A stretch of 64,000 nucleotides of DNA from Bacteroidota bacterium (GCA_016708785.1 JADJFC010000005.1:62001-126000), one strand, 5' to 3'; numbered from the stretch's first letter, positions 1-9,424 are shown. Numbers and translations are program-made. The notes: generated by a model from the letters alone, not told the origin.

Positions 1-842
1 GTAATTACGAAATATGTATAAATGCTTGTTGCCGGCTCGTTCGTTTTGAATAGGAGAAAATTTGTTATGGTTGTTAAAAATACAGAACATGATTTCATGA
101 TCATATCTATTTCACCAAAGGTTGAGTAGGAATTTTGCATGGTTGAAAGACTTTTGGCATAACTAATAAATAAGTAGCCAACCACACTGCCAAATAATGA
201 AAAGATTATAAATGAATTTCTGTTGCGCGAGTTTACTTGATTCTTATTTTTTATGAAGTAGTAAATACTGATACTGATCAAAAGTCCGGCTGACACCATT
301 GCCATATCTGAAACCCAAACAGCTACTATCAGAAGCAGTGAACATAATGTAAGTATTGAATAGTAGCGAATCGGATTATCATACGAGTTTTCTTTGTTAA
401 GCTTATCGATCAGATAACATACTATGGCGATCAGACTGTAATGAATCCCAAAGGCAAATTGAGTCACATCAATTAAATGCATTGGAGGGAAAAACCAGAT
501 AATTGCGAAAGTGACTTTATAGAATTTTGAACGGATGAAAGTAGAAAAAGCCAGAAAGCCTGCAAGCAGAATTAAATAGTGCGTTATCGATTCTGAAAGA
601 ATAGGAGACATCCCAAAGAGTTTATTTGGAATTTGTCCAATCAATGGAATAAGACTACCAAGCCTGTCTTGTCCCCAGAAATAGAGATCGTTGGGAATTT
701 TGAAGTAATGTGTCATTAACACAGTTACTGCATTGTCGGAGTTAAGTAATGGATATCGAATTGATGAGAATAGATAAAATGATCCTAAAAAAAGGAAGCA
801 AATCAGAGAGGGTAAGAGGTACTTTTGTTTGGTTATCTGCAT
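1..842 (-). CDS. multi-pass membrane protein, 3' end outside the window
   Basis: An open frame starts at ATG 842 on the minus strand and runs off the left edge, giving about 280 residues with no stop. The translation begins MQITKQKYLLPSLICF and is strongly hydrophobic, with several predicted membrane segments separated by short polar loops. Early loop sequences such as LLNSDNAVTVLMTHYFKIPND and WGQDRLGSLIP resemble the first periplasmic loop of dolichyl-phosphate-mannose-type glycosyltransferases, but I cannot name the family with confidence. It begins 13 bases after the stop of the DsbA-like gene (856-1542), so the two are probably cotranscribed. Visible: the open frame and its hydrophobicity. 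Inferred: inner-membrane location and a possible glycosyltransferase role. Confidence 0.6.
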   Translation of the reverse strand, partial: MQITKQKYLLPSLICFLFLGSFYLFSSIRYPLLNSDNAVTVLMTHYFKIPNDLYFWGQDRLGSLIPLIGQIPNKLFGMSPILSESITHYLILLAGFLAFSTFIRSKFYKVTFAIIWFFPPMHLIDVTQFAFGIHYSLIAIVCYLIDKLNKENSYDNPIRYYSILTLCSLLLIVAVWVSDMAMVSAGLLISISIYYFIKNKNQVNSRNRNSFIIFSLFGSVVGYLFISYAKSLSTMQNSYSTFGEIDMIMKSCSVFLTTITNFLLFKTNEPATSIYTYFVI

Positions 843-855
843 ATAAATTAAATGG

Positions 856-1542
856 TCAAAGTAATTCTTCTTCCGGATTTAATACTCGCCATTCGTTGAA
901 AGCCTTAGTCATTGCCTTTAAAAAAATGTCGGGATCCTGTGCACCTGAAATAGCAAGTTTCCGGTTGAATAGAAAGAATGGAACTCCTCTAATGCCAAGT
1001 TGATTCGCTTCAGCTAAATCTGTTCTTACTTCATCCACATACATTCCGGATTCTAGTTCTTTTTCTAATGTCTCTGCATCTAATTCGATCTCTTTGCAAA
1101 GTTGCATTAAAGTTTGAATGTCGTCAGTATTTTTTCCGTCGGTAAAGTAAGCGTGAAATAATTTCTCTTCAGCTTCATTTTGTTTTCCATAGGCCTTTGC
1201 AAAATGTGTGAATCGATGTGCATTGAATGAGTTGGCAACAATTGCATTTTCAAAATGATAGATAAGACCCACTTCTGATGCCATATTTGTTACATAGTCA
1301 TTCATCCGTTTAGCTTCCTGAAGATTGATGCCTTTGTGTTCAGCCAAAAATTGATTGATGTTTTTCGTAGGATCCGTTTTCATATCAGGCGACAATTGAA
1401 AACTTCTCCACACGACATGAATATTTTCCTTTTCAGGAAAACAAACAAGAGCGATTTCAAATTTCCGTTTTCCTATATAACAAAACGGACACATCACATC
1501 ACTCCAGATCTCGACGTGCATTTTATTTATCATTGAATTCAT
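856..1542 (-). CDS. DsbA-family oxidoreductase, FrnE-like
   Basis: A 228-residue thioredoxin-fold protein of the DsbA/FrnE branch (2-hydroxychromene-2-carboxylate isomerase/DsbA-like). The CPFC active site lies at residues 18-21, directly after the first strand HVEIWSDVM, and the cis-proline loop is RGVPFFLF near the C-terminus. The central part is the helical insertion typical of FrnE. There is no signal peptide, so it should act in the cytoplasm on disulfides or small thiols; the substrate is unknown. ATGs at residues 1, 4 and 8 are all possible starts. The first is kept because a good -7 box ends five bases before it. The length is normal for the family. Confidence 0.85.
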   Translation of the reverse strand: MNSMINKMHVEIWSDVMCPFCYIGKRKFEIALVCFPEKENIHVVWRSFQLSPDMKTDPTKNINQFLAEHKGINLQEAKRMNDYVTNMASEVGLIYHFENAIVANSFNAHRFTHFAKAYGKQNEAEEKLFHAYFTDGKNTDDIQTLMQLCKEIELDAETLEKELESGMYVDEVRTDLAEANQLGIRGVPFFLFNRKLAISGAQDPDIFLKAMTKAFNEWRVLNPEEELL

Positions 1543-1547
1543 ACTTG

Positions 1548-1579
1548 TAAATGTACGAAAGAATGGCTATTTTTTCAAA
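1548..1579 (-). promoter_or_regulatory. promoter of the FrnE-like gene, leaderless type
   Basis: On the minus strand TTTG (1579-1576), a 20-base spacer and TACATTTA (1555-1548) match the Bacteroidota -33/-7 consensus TTTG / TAnnTTTG. The ATG at 1542 follows after five bases, so transcription would begin at or next to the start codon. The upstream element lies inside the 3' end of the esterase gene. Confidence 0.45.
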
Positions 1580-2523
1580 AGAAATTCCAATGGAAACTCA
1601 ATTCTTTTCTTCCAAGCCCTAATTGAATGATCGGCATCAGGAAATTCCAGGGTTAGCCAATTCTTAGCTGTATAATTTTTCAGTTTACCGATTTCATCTA
1701 CCATTTTCTGGAAGGTTTTATAGGTAGTATCGATCCCTTTCCCGCCAAAATCAAAATAGAACTTGTGTTTCCTTTTTGGTAAATGTGTTTGAAGATAGTC
1801 AAGCATCGTTTTTGGAAATGGATTATCAACCAGAGTAAATATTCCCGGCCAATGAGTTGAGAGGCAAGCAGCACCTCCAAATATTTTTGGGTACTCACAA
1901 ATGGCATACAGTGAAATCATTCCCCCCAAGCTTGACCCTGCAATAAAAGTATTTCTTCTATTGCTTTTAGTTGAATAAGCACTATCAATATATGGCTTCA
2001 GTTCTTGAGTGATGAATAATAAATAATTGTCAGAATAAATTCTGCTGTTGAATAATCTATAGTTATTGTATTTAGCTGTGGAATAAATATTATTTTGAAT
2101 ACTATCAGCTAATGTTTCAAATGGTCGCTGTGGAAAATATTCACTAAATCGATAGGTGGGGTCATTCCATATTGCAACTACAATACAATCATATATTTTA
2201 TTTTCTGAAACCAACCGAGCTATTGTCTCATCAACTTTCCACTCCTGCCTTTCACCAACCAATGTGGAATCAAAGATCGATCTCCCATCGTGCAAATACA
2301 ACACCGGATAATTTCTTTTGTGATTGTAGATTTGTGGCAGCCACACATCAATAGTATGGGCTGAAATATATTTTGATTTAAAGTGTTCAATATGATTTAT
2401 AGTACCACAAGCTACAAGTGGAATTTGAGCGATCAAATTATTGGACCACAAAATAAACTGCATATAAAATATGAAGATAATTGTTTTGCAGAACATATTA
2501 TTTAATGTGAGGTCCACTTTCAA
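1567..2523 (-). CDS. secreted esterase, enterochelin-esterase-like alpha/beta hydrolase
   Basis: A 318-residue protein of the putative esterase family (PF00756; feruloyl esterase / Fes-like). It has an N-terminal hydrophobic signal (cleavage probably after NNLIAQ). The oxyanion region YPVLYLHDGRSIFD lies near residues 72-85, and the nucleophile elbow GSSLG at 196-200 makes Ser198 the likely nucleophile. His299 in PDADHS is the probable catalytic histidine. An internal ATG at residue 10 would give a cleaner signal peptide, so the true start may be 2496. It probably cleaves ester bonds outside the inner membrane; the substrate cannot be told. The antiporter gene starts 45 bases away on the other strand, so the spacer must hold two divergent promoters. 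Confidence 0.8.
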   Translation of the reverse strand: MKVDLTLNNMFCKTIIFIFYMQFILWSNNLIAQIPLVACGTINHIEHFKSKYISAHTIDVWLPQIYNHKRNYPVLYLHDGRSIFDSTLVGERQEWKVDETIARLVSENKIYDCIVVAIWNDPTYRFSEYFPQRPFETLADSIQNNIYSTAKYNNYRLFNSRIYSDNYLLFITQELKPYIDSAYSTKSNRRNTFIAGSSLGGMISLYAICEYPKIFGGAACLSTHWPGIFTLVDNPFPKTMLDYLQTHLPKRKHKFYFDFGGKGIDTTYKTFQKMVDEIGKLKNYTAKNWLTLEFPDADHSIRAWKKRIEFPLEFLLKK

Positions 2524-2568
2524 TGAATTGTTTTATATTTACAAATCTAGAAATACTATTCAAAAAAA

Positions 2569-3765
2569 ATGACTGTTACAATTATTATTTGTGTTTTACT
2601 ACTTTTGGCTTATGCTTTTGATGTAAGTGCTGCTTTTACAAAGATCCCTTCAGTTATTTTACTATTGCTATTAGGGAGTATTGTTCGCTATGTTACAACT
2701 TCGCTCAACATCGTAATTCCTGACCTAAACCCATTTTTGCCTGTATTGGGAACAATTGGTCTGATCTTAATTGTCTTAGAAGGATCACTTGATCTTGAAA
2801 TAAATCGCTCAAAGATTCCGATGATAAAAAAGTCTGTTCTCGTTGCGATTATTCCAATGTTTGTAATGGCTTTTGGACTAGCATTCTTATTGGGAGCCTT
2901 GAATGATGACAGCTTTAAGTTGAATTTAATAAACGTAATTCCTTTTTGTGTTATCAGTAGTGCGATTGCAATTCCGAGTGTAAGAGGACTTTCACAAGAG
3001 AACAAAGAGTTTGTCGTTTATGAAACGAGTTTGTCCGATATCTTTGGAGTACTCTTCTTTAACTTCATCGCTTTAAATCCATATATTAATGGTCAATCAT
3101 TCGGCCTTTTTGGAATTCAAATCCTGATCATTGTTGCTGTTTCATTTATTTCTGTACTTGGACTTTCCTTTTTACTAAGTCGGATTAGACATCATGTTAC
3201 ATTTACTCCAATCATTTTATTTGTTATATTGATCTATGCAGTATCAAAGGAATTTCATTTACCCGGTTTGATATTTATTCTAGTGTTTGGATTATTTCTT
3301 GGAAATATAGACGAGTTAAAAAGATTTAAATGGATAGAAAAATTCAGACCGTTGAAGTTACAGGCTGAAGTTGATAAGTTTAAAGAAGTAACAATTGAAG
3401 CTACTTTTATGGTAAGGGCGACTTTCTTTATTTTATTTGGTTTCCTTATGAATCCTAATGAAATATTTAATCTTGAAACTTTGCCATTGGCCGGAGCAAT
3501 CGTATTTATTATTCTATTGATAAGATGGATCACACTAAAATTAGCCGGACTTCCCACATCGCCATTGTTATTTGTTGCACCCCGTGGCTTGATCACAATT
3601 TTACTTTTTCTTGCAATTGTCCCGGAACAATCAATTCCGCTTGTCAATAAGTCACTCGTGATCCAAACTGTCTTACTTTCAGTTGTTGCAATGATGATCG
3701 GTCTGATGACAACAAAGAAAGAAGAACCAACGTCCGAAGAAGACAACAAAGAAGCCGCCTTGTAA
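2569..3765 (+). CDS. cation:proton antiporter (CPA family)
   Basis: A 398-residue inner-membrane protein, almost entirely hydrophobic with roughly 11-13 segments, matching the sodium/hydrogen exchanger family (PF00999). The membrane core includes LIVLEGSLDLEINRSKIP near residues 66-83, a discontinuous segment around SSAIAIPSVRGLS, and a family aspartate in ETSLSDIFGVLFF. The C-terminus is a short acidic tail (KKEEPTSEEDNKEA) without the TrkA-N or TrkA-C regulatory domains found in KefB types. It should exchange Na+ or K+ for H+; which ion cannot be read from sequence. It is a single gene between the esterase (divergent) and the FMN reductase (convergent). Confidence 0.8.
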   Translation: MTVTIIICVLLLLAYAFDVSAAFTKIPSVILLLLLGSIVRYVTTSLNIVIPDLNPFLPVLGTIGLILIVLEGSLDLEINRSKIPMIKKSVLVAIIPMFVMAFGLAFLLGALNDDSFKLNLINVIPFCVISSAIAIPSVRGLSQENKEFVVYETSLSDIFGVLFFNFIALNPYINGQSFGLFGIQILIIVAVSFISVLGLSFLLSRIRHHVTFTPIILFVILIYAVSKEFHLPGLIFILVFGLFLGNIDELKRFKWIEKFRPLKLQAEVDKFKEVTIEATFMVRATFFILFGFLMNPNEIFNLETLPLAGAIVFIILLIRWITLKLAGLPTSPLLFVAPRGLITILLFLAIVPEQSIPLVNKSLVIQTVLLSVVAMMIGLMTTKKEEPTSEEDNKEAAL

Positions 3766-3789
3766 AGCGCAACCTGCAACCCTAATACC

Positions 3790-4344
3790 TTATACCTTTG
3801 CCCGTTGCTTCATATAAGCTTCCGTGTACCACAAGAATTCAGTAAGAAATCTGTTAAACGTTTTTTCAAAATTATCTTCAAATGATTTTCCTTCCGGCTT
3901 ACCCGCTTTATGCGCAAGCCCCCATGCTGGCGAAGTTGGAATTGGAGGCATTCCCAATGTTGAACAAACCAATCGCAATTGTTCGCATGATCTTGCACCT
4001 CCAATAGCGCCGTCTGAATAAGAAACAATTCCACACGATTTCTTTCTGAACTCTTCCCCGAAATGGTCAAGCATATTTTTTAATGCAGGTGGGATGCCAT
4101 GATTGTATTCAGCAGTGACAATAATAAAGCCATCTGTCTGAGAGAAAATATTGTGTAAGCGTACAAATACATCGGAAGGTTCTTTCATTTCATAGTAACG
4201 AAGATTTAAAAGTGGTAAGACATACTCTTTAGGATCAACGATCGTAACTTCAAATTTATCTCCAATTAAAGCAATCACTTTTTGTAAAACAGTATCTGCT
4301 AATCTTCCATCCCTGACAGAGCTTAATAAAATGGTTATTTTCAT
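3790..4344 (-). CDS. NADPH-dependent FMN reductase family protein
   Basis: A 184-residue flavodoxin-fold protein (PF03358, ArsH/azoreductase-like). The phosphate-binding first loop is MKITILLSSVRDGRLAD. The signature TAEYNHGIPPALKNMLDH, with its flavin-contacting YN residues, lies near residues 78-95, and a GGARSCEQLR segment follows. Such enzymes are soluble and use NAD(P)H to reduce FMN, quinones or related electrophiles. The natural substrate is unknown. It ends convergently 24 bases from the antiporter and its length is typical. Confidence 0.85.
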   Translation of the reverse strand: MKITILLSSVRDGRLADTVLQKVIALIGDKFEVTIVDPKEYVLPLLNLRYYEMKEPSDVFVRLHNIFSQTDGFIIVTAEYNHGIPPALKNMLDHFGEEFRKKSCGIVSYSDGAIGGARSCEQLRLVCSTLGMPPIPTSPAWGLAHKAGKPEGKSFEDNFEKTFNRFLTEFLWYTEAYMKQRAKV

Positions 4345-4484
4345 AATAAGTAATTTTATATGACCTCAAGCATTATCTCGGATCATTATCAACATTAATT
4401 TCCAAGTCCTAAGTTAAAAAGAAATTGTCAAAAGATTACATATTCCGAACTTATTGACTTAATTTGGAGAATTAAATTGCAACA

Positions 4485-4904
4485 ATGAGTAAATTGATGA
4501 CCGATCTTGTATTAGTACGCGGCTTACCCGGAAGTGGAAAGACCACTTTAGCAAAACTTTTGTCAGGAAACGGCAAACATCCTGTTTTCTCAATAGATGA
4601 TTACTTTACTGATCCGGATGGGAACTATACATTCGACTATGCGAAAAATTATTTGGCTTACAAATCATGTGAAGAGAATACTGAGAAAGCAATTGCTGCC
4701 GGAAATGAAATAGTATTCGTAGATCATACATTTACGATCGATTGGGAACTGGAACCCTATTTCAAATTGGCGAAGAAATATGGTTGTCGTATGCATGTTG
4801 TGACAGTTGAAAATTATCACGGAAATGAAAATGTCCATGAGGTGAGTAAGGAACAGATCACAAAGATGGCCGAAAAATATAAAGTGAAATTAACCTTCGA
4901 ATAA
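4485..4904 (+). CDS. small P-loop ATP-binding protein (polynucleotide-kinase-like)
   Basis: A 139-residue P-loop NTPase. The Walker A motif GLPGSGKT occupies residues 13-20 and is followed by a conserved SIDDYF segment. The later segment IVFVDHTFTIDWELEPYFKLAKKYG fits the Walker B and lid parts of the NEDD4-binding-protein-2/AAA_33 type of kinase. The function is probably phosphoryl transfer to a nucleotide or RNA end, but that is inference. MTDLVLV at residue 5 is an alternative start. Its stop overlaps the next ATG by one base, so the two are translationally coupled. Confidence 0.7.
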   Translation: MSKLMTDLVLVRGLPGSGKTTLAKLLSGNGKHPVFSIDDYFTDPDGNYTFDYAKNYLAYKSCEENTEKAIAAGNEIVFVDHTFTIDWELEPYFKLAKKYGCRMHVVTVENYHGNENVHEVSKEQITKMAEKYKVKLTFE

Positions 4905-5458
4905 TGAAATTTATTTACATACTCATTTTCCAAAAAATATTAAAGTGGAAAATTGTTGGGTCGATGCCCGATGAAAAAAAGTATATCATTGTAGTTGCAC
5001 CGCATACCAGCAACTATGATTTCATGGTAGGTCTTGCAGTAAGAAGTATACTTGGATTTAAAGCATCATATCTTGGGAAGAAAGAACTTTTTCGCTTTCC
5101 ATTTGGATGGCTTTTTAGAAAACTTGGCGGATACCCTGTTGACAGATCCAAGCACACCAATTTGGTCGATGCAGTAGCTGCAATTTTTGATGAACATGAA
5201 AAATTTGCTATTGCAATTGCTCCGGAAGGTACGCGGAAGTATGTAAGCCAATGGAAGACCGGGTTTTATTTTATGGCTATCAAAGCGAATGTTCCCTTGG
5301 TCCTTGCATCATTTGATTATAAGCAAAGAGCGGTATTTATTTCGCAGCCTTATTTTCCAACTGGAAACAAGGAAGTGGATTCTAAGAATATTCTTAGTTT
5401 TTATGCAGGGCATGAAGGTCGCTTTCCAAAGAAATTACCTGAAAAATTGTTCAATTGA
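4904..5458 (+). CDS. PlsC-like 1-acyl-glycerol-3-phosphate acyltransferase
   Basis: A 184-residue member of the PlsC acyltransferase family (PF01553). The catalytic HX4D motif is H34-TSNY-D39 (APHTSNYDF), the glycerol-phosphate-binding segment lies around GGYPVDRS, and the EGTR motif is at residues 108-111 (APEGTRK). It is short, with no strong N-terminal membrane helix, like the small PlsC proteins of Bacteroidota. It should transfer an acyl chain to a lysolipid on the cytoplasmic face of the membrane. It is coupled to the P-loop gene by a one-base overlap, so the two probably share a transcript. A biochemical link between them is not established. Confidence 0.85.
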   Translation: MKFIYILIFQKILKWKIVGSMPDEKKYIIVVAPHTSNYDFMVGLAVRSILGFKASYLGKKELFRFPFGWLFRKLGGYPVDRSKHTNLVDAVAAIFDEHEKFAIAIAPEGTRKYVSQWKTGFYFMAIKANVPLVLASFDYKQRAVFISQPYFPTGNKEVDSKNILSFYAGHEGRFPKKLPEKLFN

Positions 5459-5533
5459 TGAAGTAAACTGTTTTGTCTTGAATTTGTATTGCAATTTATT
5501 ATTTTCTTATCACTATTATATTATTTTTACGCC

Positions 5534-7646
5534 ATGATAAGATCAGGTAAAAAAAGTGTCATACTAGTTTTAGCATTATTTATTTTCAATTCCGTAAGCG
5601 CAGATAAGCTTGAAGATGGTTTCGAACGGCTGAAGATTTTCGATTATTTCAAAGCGAAAGAGTATTTCGAAAAGTCTCTTGAAAAAGCCGACCGGAGCAG
5701 CTTATGGACTGAGTAAGATATTTAGCACTGATAACAATCCGTTTTATAATTTGGATTCAGCAAGAAAGTATATTTTAATTTCCGGTTTTAGCTTTAAAGC
5801 TGATAAGCCCAAGGCTATAAAGTATTATTCGGAATTTGGTATAAATGAAAGTGCGATAAGTCAATTATCAACCTATATCTGCGAAAAGTATTTTATATAT
5901 GTACAAAAGATTGATAGTGTTCTTTTGTATGATCATTTTATTCTAGACTTCGGTTCGTGTTCTGAGAGTGAGAACGTGATTGAGTTGCGTAATGCAGCTG
6001 CATTCAGAGATGCGACTAAGATAAACACATCGGAAATCTATAAAGTGTATGCGAAAACATATCCAGATGCAAAGGACTTTGTTCGCGCAAATGAATTATA
6101 TCAGCAAAGACTTTTCGAAGAACAAACTGTAGACAATACTATTTCATCGTATGAAACGTTTATAGCAAACAATCCGGATAGTCCATACAAAGACGAAGCG
6201 GATAGGAGGATTTACAGATTAAGTACTGTTCGGAATCGAGTAGGGGATTTCGCGTCATTTGCAAGAAAATATCCCTCATCAAAGTATTCCGGTGATTCAT
6301 GGCGACAAGTTTATTCGCTTTCCATGAAAGACTATACAGAAGCAGCTTTTAATAAGTTCAAACAAAACTATCCTGACTATCCATTTGCAGGTGAATTGGA
6401 AACCGATTATAAATTGCAGAACTACACTTTCCTTCCTGTGGAGAAGAATGAGAAGTGGGGTTATATAAACGAAGAAGGAACTGAATTGATAGCGCCGCAG
6501 TTTGATGATGCGATTTTGTTTTCAGAAGGATTGGCAGTTGTTACCGTGAATGACAAAAGCGGATATATTAATAAATCCGGAAAAATTGTTTTGCCATTGA
6601 TTTACACAGAAGCGGAATCATTTCAAAACGGCTACGCAATTGTTTTAATGGATAGCCTATATGGCATGATCAATCGTAAAGGTGAATTTGTGATCAAACC
6701 TGAATACGATGAATTAGGTGATGTGGTCGAGGATGTTTGTATAGCAGTACAGGATGGGAAATCAGGCTACATTAGTAAATTGGGAAAAAAAATTACGGAA
6801 TGTGTATACGATCTTGCGAATGAGTTTCATGATGGTTTTGCAATTGTTGCAGTCGGTGAAAAGCATGGATTGATCAATACGCTGGGAAAATTTGTAATTG
6901 AACCTTTGTACGATGAATTGGTCGCAATCAACAGGAATTTAATGAAAGCTTCTAATAATGACAAATGGGGCGTAATAGACCTGAACGGAAACACGATAGC
7001 AACATTTATTTACGATGATATTGGTGATTACAATGATGGTCTTGCGCTAGCATCTATGAATGGGAAATACGGATACATTGACGAGAAGGGAATGGAACGG
7101 ATTCCAATGAAGTATCAATACAATTCAACATTGATGAATACCGGTAAGTTCTCCAATGGATATGTCTTACTACGACAAAAAAATAAAACGTTATTGGCAG
7201 ATACATCAGGAGCAATTATATCATTCTCCGGAGTGGAACAATATGGACTTCCCGGACAAGGATTAATTCCTGTGATGAAGAATAAGAAGTGGGGTTATGC
7301 AGATATGACAGGAAAGATAAAGATCCAACCAAAATATGATATGGTTGAATCTTTCTATAATGGAATCGCTAAAGTTAAGAGCAAAGGTTTTTTTGGTGTG
7401 ATTGATTCAACTGGTGCATCGGTGATTGAAGCCATATATGATAACGTCATTCCGCAAGAAAACTATTTAAGTGTAGTAAAGGAAAGTAAGTTTGGTGTCC
7501 TTACAAAAAACGCAACACTAATTCTTCCCTGTGCATATCGTTCAATCGATCTGATCGGAAATAAAATTTTAAGAGGCGTTAATGAGAACCGTTTGATCTA
7601 TGTTGATCTTAGCGGCAAGATTGTTTACGTCGGCGATCGGGAGTAA
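5534..7646 (+). CDS. WG-repeat protein with an N-terminal frameshift
   Basis: One gene appears as two frames. The first, from ATG 5534, encodes a signal peptide (VILVLALFIFNSVSA) and the start of a tetratricopeptide-like region ending KAKEYFEKSLEK. The second continues from 5679 with KKPTGAAYGLSKIF. Adding one A to the A5 run at 5682-5686 joins them smoothly. After about 230 residues of helical repeats come roughly nine WG repeats (KWGYINEEGTELI, KSGYINKSGKIV, KYGYIDEKGMERI), each about 40-60 residues. WG repeats form extracellular or envelope beta structures of unknown ligand. The TTG that starts the long frame is not a credible initiation codon. It is probably exported; the function is unknown. 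Confidence 0.8.
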
Positions 7647-7664
7647 AGAGAATTCAAAAATCAG

Positions 7665-7682
7665 TCCCGATAGCTATCGGGA
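7665..7682. repeat. perfect 18-base palindrome, TCCCGATAGCTATCGGGA family
   Basis: TCCCGATAGCTATCGGGA is its own reverse complement. It lies 19 bases after the stop of the WG-repeat gene. An identical copy is at 25283-25300 and a half-degenerate copy at 11201-11217. All three are intergenic. It has no T-tract, so it is not a classical terminator. Confidence 0.8.
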
Positions 7683-7755
7683 TCAAATGTCAAAATGGCG
7701 ATACTGATTTCGAAACCTAGAATGAAAAGTACCAATTTTAAACGCGCCAACATCT

Positions 7756-8286
7756 TTGACCTTTAGACAACAAATAGCAAAATATGTAACTGGCAATATG
7801 ACTACTGACCAGCTTCCAAACTTGGTTGGTACTTCAGGACTAGAAGAAGGACTAGACTCGCCATCTCTTTGTATTCTCGCAGGTCTAAGTAAAAATGAAA
7901 GCCCGCATCAAATAGAATTTTATTTTAAGCAAACACTACAAGAATTAAATATCGAACTGCCAAATAGGAGGCAGGCGGCGATTGATTATGCACTTGGAAT
8001 AGTTGATGATATCTTGCTGGGCAAAAAGGATGTAATTCTTGGAACGAAGGAGATGTGCCATAATGCATTGGACAGCTATGATTTTATTTCTGAAACAAAG
8101 AAATATGTTTATGACAGCATTAGTTTTGAAACTGTATATGGATTGTTTGTCACACATGAAGAATTAATTCAAGCTGACAGGCTGTGGCAGACAGAAAAAA
8201 CAAATGAGCAATTAATGGTCGAAACTAAAACAGATCTTTTTGAAGAATTGAAAAAGTGGAAAAATAAAATGGTGAGCGGAACATAA
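7756..8286 (+). CDS. protein of unknown function
   Basis: A soluble protein of up to 176 residues that I do not recognise. It is rich in charged helices, ends in a lysine-rich segment (EELKKWKNKM), and has neither a signal peptide nor a membrane segment. The open frame begins at a TTG; the first ATG in frame is 7798 (MTTDQLPNLVGTSG). A better N-terminus may exist: ATG 7722 gives MKSTNFKRANIFDL and hits a stop, but removing one T from the T3 run at 7762-7764 would join it to RQQIAKYVTGN. That would be another consensus error of the kind seen elsewhere in this window. It stands alone between the WG-repeat gene and the convergent acyltransferase. Confidence 0.55.
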   Translation: MTFRQQIAKYVTGNMTTDQLPNLVGTSGLEEGLDSPSLCILAGLSKNESPHQIEFYFKQTLQELNIELPNRRQAAIDYALGIVDDILLGKKDVILGTKEMCHNALDSYDFISETKKYVYDSISFETVYGLFVTHEELIQADRLWQTEKTNEQLMVETKTDLFEELKKWKNKMVSGT

Positions 8287-8411
8287 TATCGCAATGTAAC
8301 AATAGTATTTTTTACTGCTTAAAATTTGTCCAAAAAATGTCCCCGGTAATGTTGACCTTTCGAAGCTGGCATTTTGACTTTTGATTTTCGACTTCGCTTA
8401 AAAATCCAATC

Positions 8412-9281
8412 TCACCGCTTATGCTTCCACCTCCGATGCGTCCACAACCAAAACTGCGGCTGTGCAGTGATCAGTTTTTCATTGATCTGTGCGGATCGCT
8501 CAGTGATAAAAAATGGTTTTTCAGCAGAAGGATTATCTGAAACTAGTTCATACGATAAATTGTAATGTCCTCTTTTGGTTTTTGTGATCTTACCATAAAC
8601 AACAGGATAATTATAGAGCAGTGCATATTTTTCCGCACCTAAAAGCATACAAGTGTCTTGTCCCAGAAAAGTCATCCAGTGTCCTTTTTCAGGTTTCGAT
8701 GGACTTTGATCGTTGATGAAGCCGTAAGTGAACAATTCGTTTTTTGTTTCTTCAAAAAACTCATGCACTTTACGAGTCGACATTAATTGTGTTCCAAAAC
8801 GCGCACGCGTAGATCGCAATTTTTTATCGAAAAATTTATTTGATAAAGTGGAGTAGATACCGGAACCTTTATGGTCAGAATGAAACGGAAGAGTGACAGC
8901 CGGCCATTCCCAGTTTGCAAAATGTCCGGTAACAACGATGACACTTTTTCCTTGCTTATAATAATTACGGAGAGTCTCAGTATTTTCAAGAGTAACCCTG
9001 CTTTTTAAAGTCTGTTGAGAAGCAGTAAACACTTTTAGTGTTTCAAAAACAATATCGCAAAAGTGCTTGTAAAATTCTTTTGTGATCTGTGCAATTTCCT
9101 TGTCTGATTTCTGTGGAAATGAACGCTTCAAATTCGACACCACTAGTTTTTTTCTATAAGGGAAAATGTAATAAAGAATTACAAAGAAGAGATCCGAAAA
9201 AAGATACATCACCGGAAACGGAAGCAATGAGATCGGAATCAGAATCAGGTAATAAAGAAGGGCGCTGATAATAGTTGACAT
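8412..9281 (-). CDS. lysophospholipid / lipid A acyltransferase (LpxL/HtrB family)
   Basis: An inner-membrane acyltransferase of the LpxL/HtrB family (PF03279), 289 residues from ATG 9281. The N-terminal membrane anchor is LLYYLILIPISLLPFPVMYLF. The catalytic HX4E signature is in GHFANWEW (His120 and Glu125 counted from this ATG), and a later INDQSPSKPEKGHW segment matches the family core. It should add a secondary acyl chain to a lipid A precursor or a related glycolipid. A GTG six bases further upstream lies inside a -7 promoter box, so ATG 9281 is preferred. It is convergent with the unknown gene before it. Confidence 0.85.
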   Translation of the reverse strand: MSTIISALLYYLILIPISLLPFPVMYLFSDLFFVILYYIFPYRKKLVVSNLKRSFPQKSDKEIAQITKEFYKHFCDIVFETLKVFTASQQTLKSRVTLENTETLRNYYKQGKSVIVVTGHFANWEWPAVTLPFHSDHKGSGIYSTLSNKFFDKKLRSTRARFGTQLMSTRKVHEFFEETKNELFTYGFINDQSPSKPEKGHWMTFLGQDTCMLLGAEKYALLYNYPVVYGKITKTKRGHYNLSYELVSDNPSAEKPFFITERSAQINEKLITAQPQFWLWTHRRWKHKR

Positions 9282-9286
9282 CGGCA

Positions 9287-9294
9287 CGAAAGTA
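9287..9294 (-). promoter_or_regulatory. -7 box (TACTTTCG) of the LpxL-like gene
   Basis: On the minus strand TACTTTCG is followed by five bases and then the ATG at 9281. The -33 element is weak. The spacing predicts a leaderless message and helps rule out the GTG at 9287 as start. Confidence 0.4.
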
Positions 9295-9330
9295 TAAAAA
9301 AGTTTGGAATCTTAACCTTTAACCAATAAA

Positions 9331-9405
9331 CTGCAGACCCATAATCTGCAAACTCACACTCTGCAAATCCATACCCTGCATATCGGTACCCTGCTTATCA
9401 ATAAC
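9331..9405. repeat. degenerate 15-base tandem repeat, five units
   Basis: Five units of exactly 15 bases start at 9331, 9346, 9361, 9376 and 9391, each beginning CTGC with a loose consensus CTGCAAATCCATACC. The block lies between the LpxL-like gene and the palindromic array at 9425. The period is a multiple of three and leaves a minus-strand frame open, but the predicted peptide is low complexity with no start signal, so I treat it as non-coding. Confidence 0.6.
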
Positions 9406-9424
9406 CCATCGACACTCCCAACAC

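Noticed and set aside
749..1003. Plus-strand ORF of 84 codons at the left end
   Set aside because: It overlaps the FrnE-like gene and the partial membrane protein on the other strand and has no protein-like composition.
5679..5681. TTG start of the long WG-repeat frame
   Set aside because: It lies at the repairable A5 run. The true gene begins at 5534 with a signal peptide.
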